A stretch of 64,000 nt of DNA, from the NCBI RefSeq assembly GCF_011745365.1, contig NW_024468913.1:1302001-1366000 (forward strand). The letters are read 5' to 3'. The notes beneath the pieces are model-generated. The model was not told where the DNA came from, did no database searches, and saw only the letters and a list, made by a program, of their open reading frames with translations. The translations under genes were made by a program, and so were the position numbers. The stretch comes from Cryphonectria parasitica EP155 (taxonomy: Eukaryota > Ascomycota > Sordariomycetes > Diaporthales > Cryphonectriaceae). Shown here piece by piece: positions 11,860 through 23,206 of this stretch (positions within the stretch are counted from its first letter, which is position 1; every line of letters starts with the position of its first letter).

Positions 11860-12311
11860 TATAATAAGCACTGCAGTAATCCGAAGATTCCTAAGTATAT
11901 AAGAGGTTTATGCTAACAAGAGCAATATCAAAGTATTAAGTTCTTGAATACGGAATTATACAAGTTCTAATAAGCGATGCAAGTATTTACTGCTTTTGAA
12001 GCTATTTAGTATAGGAGACTGAATATTTAGATTGATAACTGAAGAGCTATATATGATAATCTATCTAATGATAATGAATGTATGATTATATATTCAGCTC
12101 TTCAGTATAGCTTGCTAGGATTGCTAGCGAGTCTAGCGATTCAAGATGTAAAGCTTGTTGGGATTGCTAGCAATCCCAACAATCCTTTCTTCTTTACAAT
12201 CCTAACTCTGAGTTATGTAATCGATGCTTTATCAGAATATTGAATCCTTGATATCTGGTCTCTATTACTCGTAACCTGTTCTGTAACCTGCATGTTGAAT
12301 GAGTCATAACA
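11860..12311 (-). repeat. Family A copy 1 right (5') LTR
   Basis: 452 bp, same length and module type as the left LTR of this copy, with more A/T from RIP. It joins copy 3 pol at 12312 (CTCTGAGATA...). Confidence 0.9.
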
Positions 12312-12363
12312 CTCTGAGATAATATATTTGATAATCTCATTAAAAGCTTCTTATGCTTTAGAG
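12312..12363 (-). mobile_element. Family A copy 3, pol fragment between copies 1 and 2
   Basis: 52 bp that align with pol positions around 7870-7910 of copy 1 (RT/RNase H region). The last five bases, TAGAG, are the left target duplication of copy 2. The same pol continues at 27102, which shows that copy 2 inserted into copy 3. Confidence 0.88.
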
Positions 12364-12815
12364 TGTAATGAGCACTGCAGTAATCCGAAGATTCCTAAGT
12401 ACACAAGAGATTTATGCTAATAAGAGCGGTGTCAAAGTATCAAGTTCTTGAATACGGAACTGTACAAGTTCTAATAAGCGATGCAAGTATTCACTGCTTT
12501 TGAAGCTACTCAGTGTATGAAACTGAATACTTAGATTAATAACTGAAGAGCTATATACTAAATCTATCTAATGGTAATGAATATGTTCTTATATATTCAG
12601 CTCTTTAGTATAAATATATTGAATAGCAACATATTCAAGTTATTCTGCTAGCTCTGAATAGCACATATCCGAAGCTATCCTTCCTGATTAGCTATGCTTA
12701 TAACCCTAACTCTGAATTATATAATCAGTGCTTTATCAGAATATTAAATCCTTAATACCTAGTTCCTGTTACTTATAACCTGTTCTATAACCTGCATATT
12801 GGATGAATTATAACA
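12364..12815 (-). repeat. Family A copy 2 left (3') LTR
   Basis: 452 bp. The internal module differs from copy 1: it carries an inverted repeat of the form AATATaTTGAATAGCAAcATATT, shared with copy 4. Confidence 0.9.
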
Positions 12816-12906
12816 TCATCTCCCTTCTATCAGTTATTATCCCTAACAATCTTCTATAAGTATTCTGATAAGTCTCTGTATTTATAATCTTGCTTTTCTA
12901 ATTAAG

Positions 12907-13524
12907 ATGTTGAATAGAATTAATAAATCTCGTTCTTATGCTGAGAAAACTAAACAAAAGGATTCTCTTCTTTTCTTAGTTCTTCAAAACGCTATTACTA
13001 TGCCTTCTTATTCCTTCTATAAGAATTATAATATTCAGTTTTATTAAGTTTCTGTTGAGGATTCCTCTTGCTATATCGAATGTATCTGCTTGGATTGCTT
13101 TCGATGCGATGTTCAAGGGTTGAGCGCAGCGGAAATTCGTTGGATAAGCGTTTAATACTAATGCCTGGAGAACCAACTCGAGAGTACTGAGGAGCAGCTG
13201 TGCAATGCTGCTGCAGAGGTAGAATGTTTGCGGAAGCAGAAGCATCTGTGGTTTGAGAGGATGATGAAAGCTATTCATCAAAGCCTTTCCAGTATGGAAA
13301 AGTTGGAATATAAAAAAGCTGAGAAGAAGCGAGCTTGCATTGCTGCTGGGGTTCGTTCTGTAGTTGCAGAGAAGTTTGCTGTAGTTGCTGGAGATTCTTC
13401 TTTTAAGAGTTTTAACTGAAATTTCGTGGATATAGGGAATGCAGTGGTGAATTAGTTGGATTTCTTAGAGAGTGAGATTCCTGAGGCTTCTGAGTCTTGG
13501 TTTGGAGCGGAGCGATCGTCTTAG
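12907..13524 (+). pseudogene. Family A antisense gene, copy 2
   Basis: 206-codon frame opposite to pol, collinear with copies 1 and 4. The cysteine-rich N-terminal third is eroded (Tyr in place of several Cys, stops where Arg is expected). The coiled-coil middle is well kept (EKLEYKKAEKKRA...), and the tail holds GDSSFKSFN. The stop TAG (13522-13524) overlaps the pol stop on the minus strand. Confidence 0.6.
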
Positions 13525-16500
13525 ATACTAGTTTCCTTTCTTTTCCAATACTCAGTTACTCTCTCTTGAGCGTTTTTAACGTTCCTCCGTAGTTTCTATG
13601 AGTTTTCGCTTGCTGAGTAGCTTTTCCATTTGATAAGATATTCCCTTGTGCTGTTTATATCTCTGTACTTAAGAATCTTTTCTATCTCATATTCTAATTC
13701 ATTATTTTCCACTTCTGCTATATTGTTTGTTAGTATTTTCTATGCTGCTGGTTCTAATAGTAAAATGTGAAAGACTGGATATATTCTCATTTCATAAGAT
13801 AATACTAACTTGTAATTAATCAGAGAAATCTGCTGCAAGATTTTGAATAGTTCTAACTTCTTATAATCAAGTTTATTGTTAGATCTTGTTGTTTTAATAT
13901 TTTTTCAAAATAAGTAAACCTTATTTCTCTTCTATAGGATTAATCTCTCAATTCTTTTAGAATTTGCATACTGTATTATTCATTCTTGAATAAATTATAA
14001 TTCTAATTAGAGTTTCTTCTAAACTTTCTTAATCTTCTTAATTCTTTTATCTGCAGCTTTTGCATCTGCTTCTAGCAATGCTTTATAGTAAGCTGTTGGA
14101 TTGTATCTATAGAGTATGAAGAATAATAATTTCTTTATTATACTCATATCCGCGCTATTATAAGCGAACTATACAAGAAGTAATAAATCAACTCAGTTAT
14201 TCTGTTTCTAATTAATATAGTATTATAAATACTATTTAATAACTTGATTTATTCTTTCTATTTGTTTATCTATTTGTGAGTAAAATGCTGTAAATATTCT
14301 GTAGTATATTCTGAGTTATTTCATAAGCAAAGTTCAAAACTTTGAGTTAAACTTTCTGTTTCTATTGAAGATCACTTCTTCTAATATGCTATAATTAGCA
14401 ATGATTATTCTGAGGAATGCATATGCAAGTTCCTCTGCTATACTGCTTTCCTTGTAGAGAAGAAAATAAGCATACTTGCTCAGTCTGCAAATTACTATTA
14501 GAATGCTATTGTATTATATCTTAGTTAAGAGTTCTTGTAAGAGAGATAGCTTGATAATAAAGTTTAAACTAATAAATTGCTAAACAGTTATAAGTATTGG
14601 TAAGGAGTGTAGTAGTTTATAAGGCTTGTATTTTTCTGCTTTATTCTTCTTGCAGCTGTTGCATTATTATAGAATATTTTCAATTCTTTTTCTAAGATCT
14701 AGTAGATTTCAGTATCTTTTAATACATTTGTAAATTGCTCTAACTCTCTGATATCTGTATACTGATATGCTGTATATATTCTTGATATAGTTATCTTATT
14801 TATCTGAAGTTATTAATTCTGAATTCCTTTCTAAGAATCCGATTCTGAGAGCTGTATTCAGTTTTCTATATGCATTAATGAGATTTCCCGACTCGTTTTG
14901 AGCAAAGATGTTCTATATATTCAAGGAGCTTGCATCTTGATAGTTTGCTCTTCTGCTGAAAGCATCTGCTCGTTCATTCTCCGAGCTTTTGCAGTATATA
15001 ATCTTGAAATCAAACTGTAAGAGGAATTCTGCTTATTTAACTTGTTGCTTGTTCAAAACCTTGGTTATTATAAATGTAATCAGATTCTTGTAATCCGAGT
15101 AAACTATAATCGGGTATTATATGCTAATAAGATAGTATTGCTACTTCTTGAAAGCTTTTATTATTGCTATAAGTTTCTGATTAAAGATTCTGTAATTAAT
15201 TTCTGAACTATTTAACTTCTTTAAGAAGTTGCTTACAATTCTTAAATGTTCTTAATCATCTTGCTAGCTAAGTTGTTCTCTGAGTATATATTCCAATGCA
15301 TTAATCTCAACTTCAAAGAGTTTATAGAGATCTGCTTTATACAGAACTAGTTCTGAGGTAATATGCCTAATGATTTCATTAAAAGCTTCTTATGCTTTGA
15401 AGATTTATTCGAAAGATTGTTTTTTTTTAGTAAGACTTATAAGAAGATATGCGATTCAGCTGTAGTTCTCAATAAACTGCTTATAGAAGTTAATGTATTC
15501 GAGGAAAAACCTAATATTTCTAATATTCTTGGGAATTGGCTAATTTCTAACAGCTTCTATCTTATCTTTCTGTAGCTTAATATATCCTGGCTTGATTGTG
15601 AATTCGAGATAATTAACCTTTTGTACATAAAAGTAACTCTTTGCTGATTCCACAAGAAGCTTTGCATCCTGAAGCATTTGCAACACTATTTCCATGTATT
15701 TCTTATATTCTTCTAATGTTTGAGAGTAGATAAGAATATCATTGAGATAAGCAATGATGAACTGATCTAGATGCTTGTATAGAATATAATTGATTATTTT
15801 CTGGAATAAAGCTGAAGTATTTGTTAAATCAAAGAGCATAATTAAATATTTGTAGTATTTATAGCATATTCTGAAAGCAGTTTTCCATTCTTCTCCTTTT
15901 TTTATTCTAATTAGATTATAAGCTTCTTTCAGATTCAGAACTATAAACTACTATACTTCTTGCAACTTATCTTGTAATTCTTTGATAAGTAGCAATGAAT
16001 ATCGATTCTTAATTGTAATATTATTAAGTTACTTATAATCAATATATAGCTTAAGCTTACTATTTTTCTTAGATATAAACAGGATAAGATATCCTGCTAG
16101 TAATTGCAATAGTTGTATATATTCTTTCTTAAGGTTCTCATTGAGATACTTTCTAAGTGCTTCCAGCTATATCTTATTTAGTCTATAGATAGAGAAGAAT
16201 TTGAGCTGTTTCTCTTCTTGTAGCAGGATCTTGTAGTTATATGAGCTATGTTCTAGCAATCCTGTATTCAATTCTTTCTGGAATAGTTTCTTGAACTTGT
16301 GATATTCTTGCAATATATTTGCAAGTATTGATTCTAGTTCTTATGCTGTTTCTGCTATCTGGAGGAACAGTAGGTATTGTTGAGCGTGCTTCTTTTCGTT
16401 CGTTGTTTTTGGCGATGTTTTTGAGAGCCTTGAGCGTTCGCTCTGAGCTGGACTGAGCGCTCGAGGGCCTGATTTCGAGGTTTTTCCTGTGTGGATTTAC

Positions 16501-17160
16501 AATCCACATTCTGAAGCTTTTCCTTGTTGCTCTGGAGCGGACCGATTTGCTGAGAGTCTCGCTTTCATTGTTTTGCTAATCTGTTAGCGCTCTAGCACTG
16601 TTTGAGTTCGCCTATTACTAGATTCTTCTCCTTGAACTGCTAGCCCTGCTAACTTGGAAGTATATATGAAGTTATGTAAAGCTTCTTTTCCTAAGTATTC
16701 TTTAACTACTAGCTTCAATCCTGTGCTGTTGATTGCAACTATTTCTCTGAATACAGCTTATTCTTATAAGATCTAGCTAGTAGTTCAATTGATTCGAGGA
16801 TTGTGCTCTTTGAGCTATGGAAGCTTTATAATCAGCTTATACTATACTGTATCTGTGATATCAAAGGAAGCTTTGATTATGCATTCTTGAATCAAAACAA
16901 ATAGATAATCAGTCTTCTTATTGATTATTCCTTGGTTATATGCAACAGATTATTCTTCTACAATGCTGAGAGTATATGAGCATTTCTTTCATCTTCATTG
17001 TAGTTATGCCTGATTGACTATATATGGGGATATAAAGTTTCCCTGAGCGCTATTATTCAATAGTATGCTGTATTTGTATTCTCGAATATATATATCGAAC
17101 TTGATATAAGCATAATTTGTTCTAGAAGCTTTATATAGGAATCATTCCAGTCTGATCATC
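13521..17160 (-). pseudogene. Family A copy 2 pol remnant
   Basis: The minus strand shows chromodomain, integrase, RNase H, RT and protease in reverse genomic order with many stops. A readable RT block lies at 15540-15839 (LTNTSALFQKIINY...), with YLND at 15738-15749 where YLDD is expected, one catalytic Asp lost by G-to-A change. The gag boundary is approximate. Confidence 0.8.
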
Positions 17161-17643
17161 TGCAATCCCTTTACAAGCAATCCCATCCTTTTGAGTTTAT
17201 TAAGAACTGCTTGTTCTCCTAAGCTTGCTTCACTGCTTCTTAAGCAAGCTTCTTAGCTTGCTTTTGCTTGTATCATTATTATTTCTAATCTTTCTTCTAT
17301 TAATGCTAGTTGCAAATCTTATTATTAATATAAATCGTGCAGAGTATCATCTCGCATTGCTATCATTTTATTTTCTTATTCATACATTGCATGAAGCAGT
17401 TGTCTGGTAGTTTAATATATGCATTGTAATACTATTTGTTAAGAATCTTTCTAAAGCGAAGTTTCTGTTCTTTAATAGCTTGAAGGATTTGTTCTGATTC
17501 TCTAATAGAGAACTATTCGTATTGTATCTTATCTGAGAAATGCATTCTGCAGCTATAATAGATGCAGAAGATTTATGCTAGTTCGTAATGTAAGTTGTGA
17601 AGTGAGCTGATTCGAGAGTTCTCATCTTCTTATGCTTCAATAT

Positions 17644-17952
17644 TGTCAGGGCTTGTATGCGCACAAAGGAAATAGGTGGCCCTTGCGACCCCTGGTGGCG
17701 GTCCAGGGCTGCTGCGAGGGCTTCGCTCCGAAGCAGCGCTCTCGTACGATGCCGCGTGGCCATCAGGCCATTGTCATCCCATCTAGTCCAGGCCAATTGT
17801 GTACATAAGGGAAAGGGGAACAACAGGTTCAGCAGCGAAAAGAGGAGGAGGGAGATAGGTTCAGTAGTCCCTTTGAATGGAAGCGTCAACAGAGCGGCTT
17901 GGGAGCAGCTCACACCCCTTCACCTCACTTGTGTGCTCTTTTTACCCTGACA
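17644..17952 (+). repeat. Element B 5' LTR
   Basis: 309 bp, TGTCAGGG...CCCTGACA, with an 8-bp terminal inverted repeat. A solo relative lies at 40472-40781. No canonical TGG-type primer-binding site is seen directly after it. Confidence 0.97.
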
Positions 17953-18001
17953 AGTCTGAACCTTCTACCCTTTCCCGGGAAGTGAGCCGTCGGGGGTGAG
18001 A

Positions 18002-19312
18002 ATGGCTCCAGTTACACGAAGCGGCAGCGCCGCTCCAGAGCGACAACCACAACGAGCCGGCGACTCCGACCCCTCACAGACCCTAAGCCAACTCCCCTCT
18101 CAGACCCTCCCTCCAAGCTCGAACCCAGGCCCAGCCCACGAGAACCCCTCGCTCGAGGCACCAGCAGATATGGCCGGGTTGCAACGCCAGGAACGCGAGC
18201 TCGATCGTCAGTTGGAAGAAGAGGAGATACGGCAGCGGCTGAGGAGCAAGCGCGCTCGCTTAACACTACTCCAGAGCGGCGACACCGGCCCGGAGCCCCG
18301 GCCAGCTGGCCTCAGCCCTCTCAGCACCCCTCCTGTGCCGACCCCTTCAGAGGCACCCTCGACAGCGCCTGCACAGCTATATCGCGGCTTGCCAGCCCTC
18401 ATATACAAGGGGGGATCGTACATGGAGTTGAAGACGTTCCTATACGACCTGCGGTACCATTTCGACATCTGCCGCTTGACCAATGAAGCGGATAAGGTGG
18501 GATATGCAGTGCGCTGCTTGAAAGACGATCCCAAGCGGGACTGGGTCAACTATGTCGCCCGCCAGGAGGAGGGACAGCGTGAGCCTGTCCCTATCACCTT
18601 CGGAGAACTCGAGTCCTTCCTGGAGAACCAATTGGCCGATCCCACCACCCGCGCTGTCACTGCTGCAGCGACGCTTGCAAGCATCGCTCAAGGCAAGGGC
18701 GAATCAGTGATAAGCTTCGTGCGCCGGTACCAGGAGGCGGAGCTTGAGTCTCCCCATCCTGACACCGAGCAACACCGCATAACGGCTGTCCTCACACGCC
18801 TCAGACCAGAAATCCGTATCGCCATCAGTGCGCAGACGACGCTCCCGAGCAGCTGGAATGCCCTGATTGGCTTAGCACGACGTATCGAATCCGCTCAAGG
18901 GACGGTCACCAACCCTCAACCTGCTGTCAAGACGCTCCTAAGCAGCAGCCCAGGAACTGCTACCCCCTCATATCGTGGCTGTTACAGCTGTGGCAAGCCA
19001 GGCCATATAGCAAGGGACTGCACAGCTCCGCGTGGTTCTCAGGCACTTCCCCTCACGGGCACTCAAGCTTCGTCGACGCGCCCTCAGACAGTTGACAACA
19101 ACTTTGCCCGCTGTTACAACTGTCAGAAGACAGGCCATTTTGCTAACCTATGCCCGGAGCCTCGACGAAACGTCTGTTACACCTGCAATAAGCCAGGCCA
19201 CTATAGTTCCAGTTGCCCAGAGGCAGAATGTCGGATTTGCAGGAAGAAGGGGCATACAGCAAACAGCTGCGAGCAGGCCAACAAGGTGGCGACAGCCACG
19301 CAACAGAGCTGA
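18002..19312 (+). CDS. gag: Element B Gag with four CCHC zinc knuckles
   Basis: 436 aa from ATG at 18002; a GTG six bases upstream is in frame but less likely. The gene forms the virus-like particle and packages the element RNA. Order: Ser/Pro/Gln-rich N terminus, a charged coil (RQERELDRQLEEEEIRQRL, about residues 62-80), a retrotransposon capsid region (about 126-300, FLYDLRYHFDICR...), then four CX2CX4HX4C knuckles at about 327-340, 371-384, 392-405 and 410-423. Four knuckles is more than the one or two usual for Ty3-type Gag. It ends in TGA (19310-19312); pol continues in the same frame with no other stop, so a readthrough fusion is possible. Confidence 0.93.
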   Translation: MAPVTRSGSAAPERQPQRAGDSDPSQTLSQLPSQTLPPSSNPGPAHENPSLEAPADMAGLQRQERELDRQLEEEEIRQRLRSKRARLTLLQSGDTGPEPRPAGLSPLSTPPVPTPSEAPSTAPAQLYRGLPALIYKGGSYMELKTFLYDLRYHFDICRLTNEADKVGYAVRCLKDDPKRDWVNYVARQEEGQREPVPITFGELESFLENQLADPTTRAVTAAATLASIAQGKGESVISFVRRYQEAELESPHPDTEQHRITAVLTRLRPEIRIAISAQTTLPSSWNALIGLARRIESAQGTVTNPQPAVKTLLSSSPGTATPSYRGCYSCGKPGHIARDCTAPRGSQALPLTGTQASSTRPQTVDNNFARCYNCQKTGHFANLCPEPRRNVCYTCNKPGHYSSSCPEAECRICRKKGHTANSCEQANKVATATQQS

Positions 19313-22300
19313 GGAGACGCCGAGCGGAAGCCTCGCCAGCTCACCGTCCACGCGAGGCTGTCGCTCGGAGACAAAAGGAAGCACACGTATGGGTTGGTCG
19401 ACTCGGGGGCAGAGGAGAACCTGATCGACCGCCGCTTGGCCGAGGCTCTGGCGCAGAACCAACCTTTTGAAGCATGCCCCAGGCTCGTCTCAATTAACCA
19501 GGGAGCTATCATCACATACGGCAGCTGCTCTATCGATGTGAAAGTCACAGATAGCCTAGGAACATCCAGGAAGCAGCGCCATCGCTTCGTGGTAGCAGAT
19601 ATTGGCCAGCCCAGCCTGATCCTGGGGTTCCCGTGGCTTGAGGTCGTCAACCCGGTAATACGATGGGATATGAGGCAATGGAGGTTTCCCCTCCAGCGCT
19701 CCCAGATTCGGCTCTGCACTATGGCGAAAGGGCTTGAGGGAGCGAGGGTTGCCTTTGCGGCATATTACTACCCAAGCCCACCAGACCTACCCCTCGAGGC
19801 TGAGCCAGAAGACGCGGCGCCAGAGCTGCGCCTGCCCCCTGAGTACCGCGACTTCGTCGACCTATGCATGGAGGAGGCATCAAAGTCGCTCGCACCCCAC
19901 ACTGATATCGACCATCGCATCGAGCTCGAAGAGGGGGCAAGACCGCCCTGGGGGCCCTTGTACGCCCTCTCCGCGGCCGAACTAGAAGTGCTCAGGAAAT
20001 ACTTGGAGGAGATGCTAGCCAGGGGATGGATTCGACCCTCGACCAGCCCTGCTGGCGCACCTATACTGTTCGTGCCAAAGAAAGGAGGCGAGCTGCGCCT
20101 CTGCGTGGACTACAGGGCGCTGAATCGGATTACACGCAAGGACCGCACCCCGTTGCCTTTGATTGCCGAGATCCTCGATCGACTGAGCCATGCACAAATC
20201 TATACCAAGCTCGACCTTAAGGATGCGTACCATCGGCTCCGAATCCGTGAAGGAGACGAGTGGAAGACCGCCTTCCGTACGAAATACGGCCATTTCGAGT
20301 ACTGTGTTCTGCCCTTTGGCCTCACCAACGCCCCGGCCACGTTCCAGGCATACATCAACAAGGCGCTGGCGGGCCTGGTGGATGTGATCTGCATCGTCTA
20401 CCTGGATGATATCCTGATCTACAGTGATGATGCCAAGCAGCATACAAGCCACGTTCGAGAGGTCTTGGAGCGGCTACGGCAATGGGGGCTATACCTCAAC
20501 CTGAGGAAGTGCGAGTTCAACATACGACAGGTGGAATTCCTGGGCTTTGTGGTGTCCCCAGAAGGAATCAGTATGGACAAGGGGCGCGTCGCAGCTATTG
20601 CGCAGTGGCCGCTCCCGCGCACCGTCCGCGATATTCAGATATTTCTTGGGTTCACTGGGTTCTACCGTCGATTTATACGGAACTACTCCAAGGTCGCCAC
20701 ACCATTGACCGACCTTTTGCGAGGCGGCGGCACAGGCGTGGTCGCGCTCTCGAACCGCGCCCGAGTAGCTTTCAAGACCCTGATCATGCTCTTTACAACA
20801 GCCCCATTGCTACGCCACTACGATGCTGCATTACCAACGAGGGTTGAAACGGATGCTTCTGCTTTCGCTATAGGAGCTGTGCTAGCCCAGCTGTTTCAAG
20901 GCCGCTGGCATCCAATTGCCTTTCGTTCAAAGAAGCTCTCTCCAACAGAAACACGGTATAGCGTGGGGGATATCGAGCTGTTGGCTATTGTGGACGCTGT
21001 ATCAAACTGGCGGCATTATTTGTTGTATCTGCCTGAGCCTGTACTCGTCCTCACGGACCATCTCAACTTGCAGTACTGGGAGACTAAACAGAAGCTATCT
21101 GCCCGCCAGTTGCGCTGGCTGGACGATCTCAGCGTGTATAACCTCATCATCCAGTACCGCCCCGGCAAGTCCAACCCGGCTGATGGGTTGTCCAGGCGGC
21201 CAGATCACCAGGGGGGAGAGGGAGCTGAGCAGGAGCTGCGAAGCCCCAGCGATTTCGTCACGATGGAGAATCTGGAGGATCAGAGAGGACCTTGTGTTGG
21301 TCGTATTCGAAGAGTGAGAGTGGAGCAAGCAGCAGACCTGAGTGTCTCCTGTTTTCGAGTGTGCGCCCTTCGCTATTCGAGCGAGGGCGCGGAGTTTGAG
21401 CAGACAGCAGACCTGAGTGTCCCCTGTTTTCGAGAGTGCGCCCTTCGCTATTCGAGCGAGGGCGCAGAGTTGAAGCGGAGTGTCCGCTTGGCAACTGATG
21501 TTGCTTGGGTGTCGGGTCGCGAACCGACCACCCTTCCGCGCCTAGCGGTGGAGCGAAGCGTGGCAACGGCGCCGGAGCAGCTTGCAGAGCCAATGAGGGC
21601 GCATCTGCTACGACTGCAACAAGAAGACGTTTTTGTTCAGACGGAAGCTTGGCGCAAGAGGCGAACACGCAGCTCTACAGCCGGTGTGGAGCTATGGCAA
21701 GTCATCGAGGGCTTGCTATGCTTCAGGGGACGTGTATTTGTGCCAAACCATCCATCAACTCGCAAGAAGCTTTTGGAGGCGTACCATGATGATCCAACAG
21801 CCGGCCATCTCGGCATAGCTAAGTCCACTAAGATGATTTCTCGTTACTACTATTGGAATGCGTTAGCTAAGGATATGAAGAAGCATATTAACACGTATGC
21901 AGTGTGCCAGCGGATAAAAACGAGGAAACAACGCCCATACAGCCTGCTCAGTCCCTTACCACCAGCAACTCGCCCATGGGCCGAGATATCAATGGACTTT
22001 ATCACCGGTCTGCCCGAGTCCATCGGTCTCTACAATAAGGCTTACGATGCTATCCTGGTGATCGTCGACAGATACTCGAAGTACGCCCTGTACATTCCGA
22101 CAACAATACGGCTCACAAGCAGCAGCCTAGCAGATATCATACTGTGGCACATGTATCAGTTCTACGGCATTCCTGAGGGCATTGTGTCAGACAGAGGGAG
22201 CCTCTTTACAAGCCACTTCTGGACTGACTTCTGCTTCCACCTGGGGACCAAGCGGCGCCTGAGCACTGCGTTTCACCCCCAAACAGATGGACAGACCGAG

Positions 22301-23044
22301 CGGCAGAACCAGAACCTCGAACAATACCTCCGCGCTTATTGCAGCCTTTCTCAAGCGGATTGGGCGCGGCGCCTACCCCTTGCACAGGCAGCGTATAACA
22401 GCGCAGACCATAGCGGGACAGGATCATCACCTGCTATGTTGCTCTACGGATTCCAACCAACAAAACCGACAGATATCAACACGCAGCGCCCAAGCTACGT
22501 CCCCAAGGTCTCAGAGCGGCTCGAAGACCTCGCCAAGGCTCGTGAGGAGGCTCAGGAAAGCCTCAACCATGCAAGACAAGCATACACCAGGTGGTACAAC
22601 AAACGCCATACCGATAAAAGATTCTCCCTTGGCGACCTCGTCCTCGTCTCAGCCAGGCATTTACGCCAAAAAGGCGTCAACAATAAACTGGCAAACAAAT
22701 ACCTTGGCCCTTTTCGAGTGCTGGAGATCGTGGGAGCGCATGGACTGGCGTACAAGCTCGAATTGCCAGCGAAATACAAGGTCCACAATGTCTTTCCAAT
22801 CGTGGCCCTGAAGAACTTCAATAAACGAGATGGAGAAGAGCTCGAGGCGCACCCTGACATCGACCTCGAGGAAGAGGCGCGTTGGGAGGTGGAGGCTATT
22901 CTGGCACACCGAGGGCCACCTAGGAACCGCCAATTCCTCATACATTGGAAGGGATATAGCAGCGATGAGGATTCATGGGAACCACGGGCATTTATTGACG
23001 ACGGACCATTGATCAAAGAATACGAGGCACGGTTGAAGCGGTAA
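19313..23044 (+). CDS. pol: Element B Pol: protease, RT, RNase H, integrase, chromodomain
   Basis: Open for 1,243 codons after the gag TGA and in the gag frame. There is no good ATG before the protease core LVDSGAEENLID (19394 on), so it is probably made as Gag-Pol. RT holds LDLKDAYHRLRI, LPFGLTNAPATFQ and catalytic YLDD (about residue 336 counted from 19394). RNase H starts VETDASAFAIGAVLAQ. Integrase has H...H then a zinc site with Tyr (TAT, 21896) where the first Cys should be, DDE residues around MDFITGLP, SDRGSLFTS and TERQNQNLE, and an HPQTDG block. The C-terminal ~55 residues are a chromodomain (WEVEAILAHRG...WKGYSSDEDSWEP), which targets chromatin in chromoviruses. A 25-aa in-frame tandem duplication lies between RNase H and integrase. 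Confidence 0.95.
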   Translation, partial: GDAERKPRQLTVHARLSLGDKRKHTYGLVDSGAEENLIDRRLAEALAQNQPFEACPRLVSINQGAIITYGSCSIDVKVTDSLGTSRKQRHRFVVADIGQPSLILGFPWLEVVNPVIRWDMRQWRFPLQRSQIRLCTMAKGLEGARVAFAAYYYPSPPDLPLEAEPEDAAPELRLPPEYRDFVDLCMEEASKSLAPHTDIDHRIELEEGARPPWGPLYALSAAELEVLRKYLEEMLARGWIRPSTSPAGAPILFVPKKGGELRLCVDYRALNRITRKDRTPLPLIAEILDRLSHAQIYTKLDLKDAYHRLRIREGDEWKTAFRTKYGHFEYCVLPFGLTNAPATFQAYINKALAGLVDVICIVYLDDILIYSDDAKQHTSHVREVLERLRQWGLYLNLRKCEFNIRQVEFLGFVVSPEGISMDKGRVAAIAQWPLPRTVRDIQIFLGFTGFYRRFIRNYSKVATPLTDLLRGGGTGVVALSNRARVAFKTLIMLFTTAPLLRHYDAALPTRVETDASAFAIGAVLAQLFQGRWHPIAFRSKKLSPTETRYSVGDIELLAIVDAVSNWRHYLLYLPEPVLVLTDHLNLQYWETKQKLSARQLRWLDDLSVYNLIIQYRPGKSNPADGLSRRPDHQGGEGAEQELRSPSDFVTMENLEDQRGPCVGRIRRVRVEQAADLSVSCFRVCALRYSSEGAEFEQTADLSVPCFRECALRYSSEGAELKRSVRLATDVAWVSGREPTTLPRLAVERSVATAPEQLAEPMRAHLLRLQQEDVFVQTEAWRKRRTRSSTAGVELWQVIEGLLCFRGRVFVPNHPSTRKKLLEAYHDDPTAGHLGIAKSTKMISRYYYWNALAKDMKKHINTYAVCQRIKTRKQRPYSLLSPLPPATRPWAEISMDFITGLPESIGLYNKAYDAILVIVDRYSKYALYIPTTIRLTSSSLADIILWHMYQFYGIPEGIVSDRGSLFTSHFWTDFCFHLGTKRRLSTAFHPQTDGQTERQNQNLEQYLRAYCSLSQADWARRLPLAQAAYNSADHSGTGSSPAMLLYGFQPTKPTDINTQRPSYVPKVSERLEDLAKAREEAQESLNHARQAYTRWYNKRHTDKRFSLGDLVLVSARHLRQKGVNNKLANKYLGPFRVLEIVGAHGLAYKLELPAKYKVHNVFPIVALKNFNKRDGEELEAHPDIDLEEEARWEVEAILAHRGPPRNRQFLIHWKGYSSDEDSWEPRAFIDDGPLIKEYEARLKR

Positions 23045-23206
23045 CAACGCAGCGCGGAAGCTGCTCAGTCTTTGATTGGAAAACTAAAAACCCTTATATG
23101 GCCCACCCACCCGGGGAGTTAGCGACGCCCCTGCGTCGTGGCAATCAGTGCCAGTTATTTCCCACGCTGTAAAAGCGCGCCCACCCACCCAGGGTTTTTA
23201 AAGAGG

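Larger units (their letters stand above)
4867..12311 (-). mobile_element. Ty3/gypsy chromovirus family A, copy 1 (RIP-degraded)
   Basis: 7,445 bp between two 452-bp LTRs (4867-5318 and 11860-12311). The minus strand reads gag, protease, RT, RNase H, integrase and chromodomain from right to left, with an extra plus-strand frame next to the left LTR. Every coding frame carries many stops. The right flank is family A pol (copy 3), but the left flank is E0, so the left LTR is probably a recombinant with the lost 3' LTR of copy 3. Confidence 0.88.

Noticed and set aside
12312..12363. Tandem LTRs as a two-LTR circle-type insertion
   Set aside because: The 52 bp between the LTRs are pol sequence of copy 3 and end in the TAGAG duplication of copy 2, so this is nesting and not LTR-LTR circularisation.
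17578..17913. Minus-strand frame in the B LTR, repeated at 24465-24896
   Set aside because: It lies within the LTR and is duplicated with it. There is no domain, and the two versions diverge at once outside the LTR.
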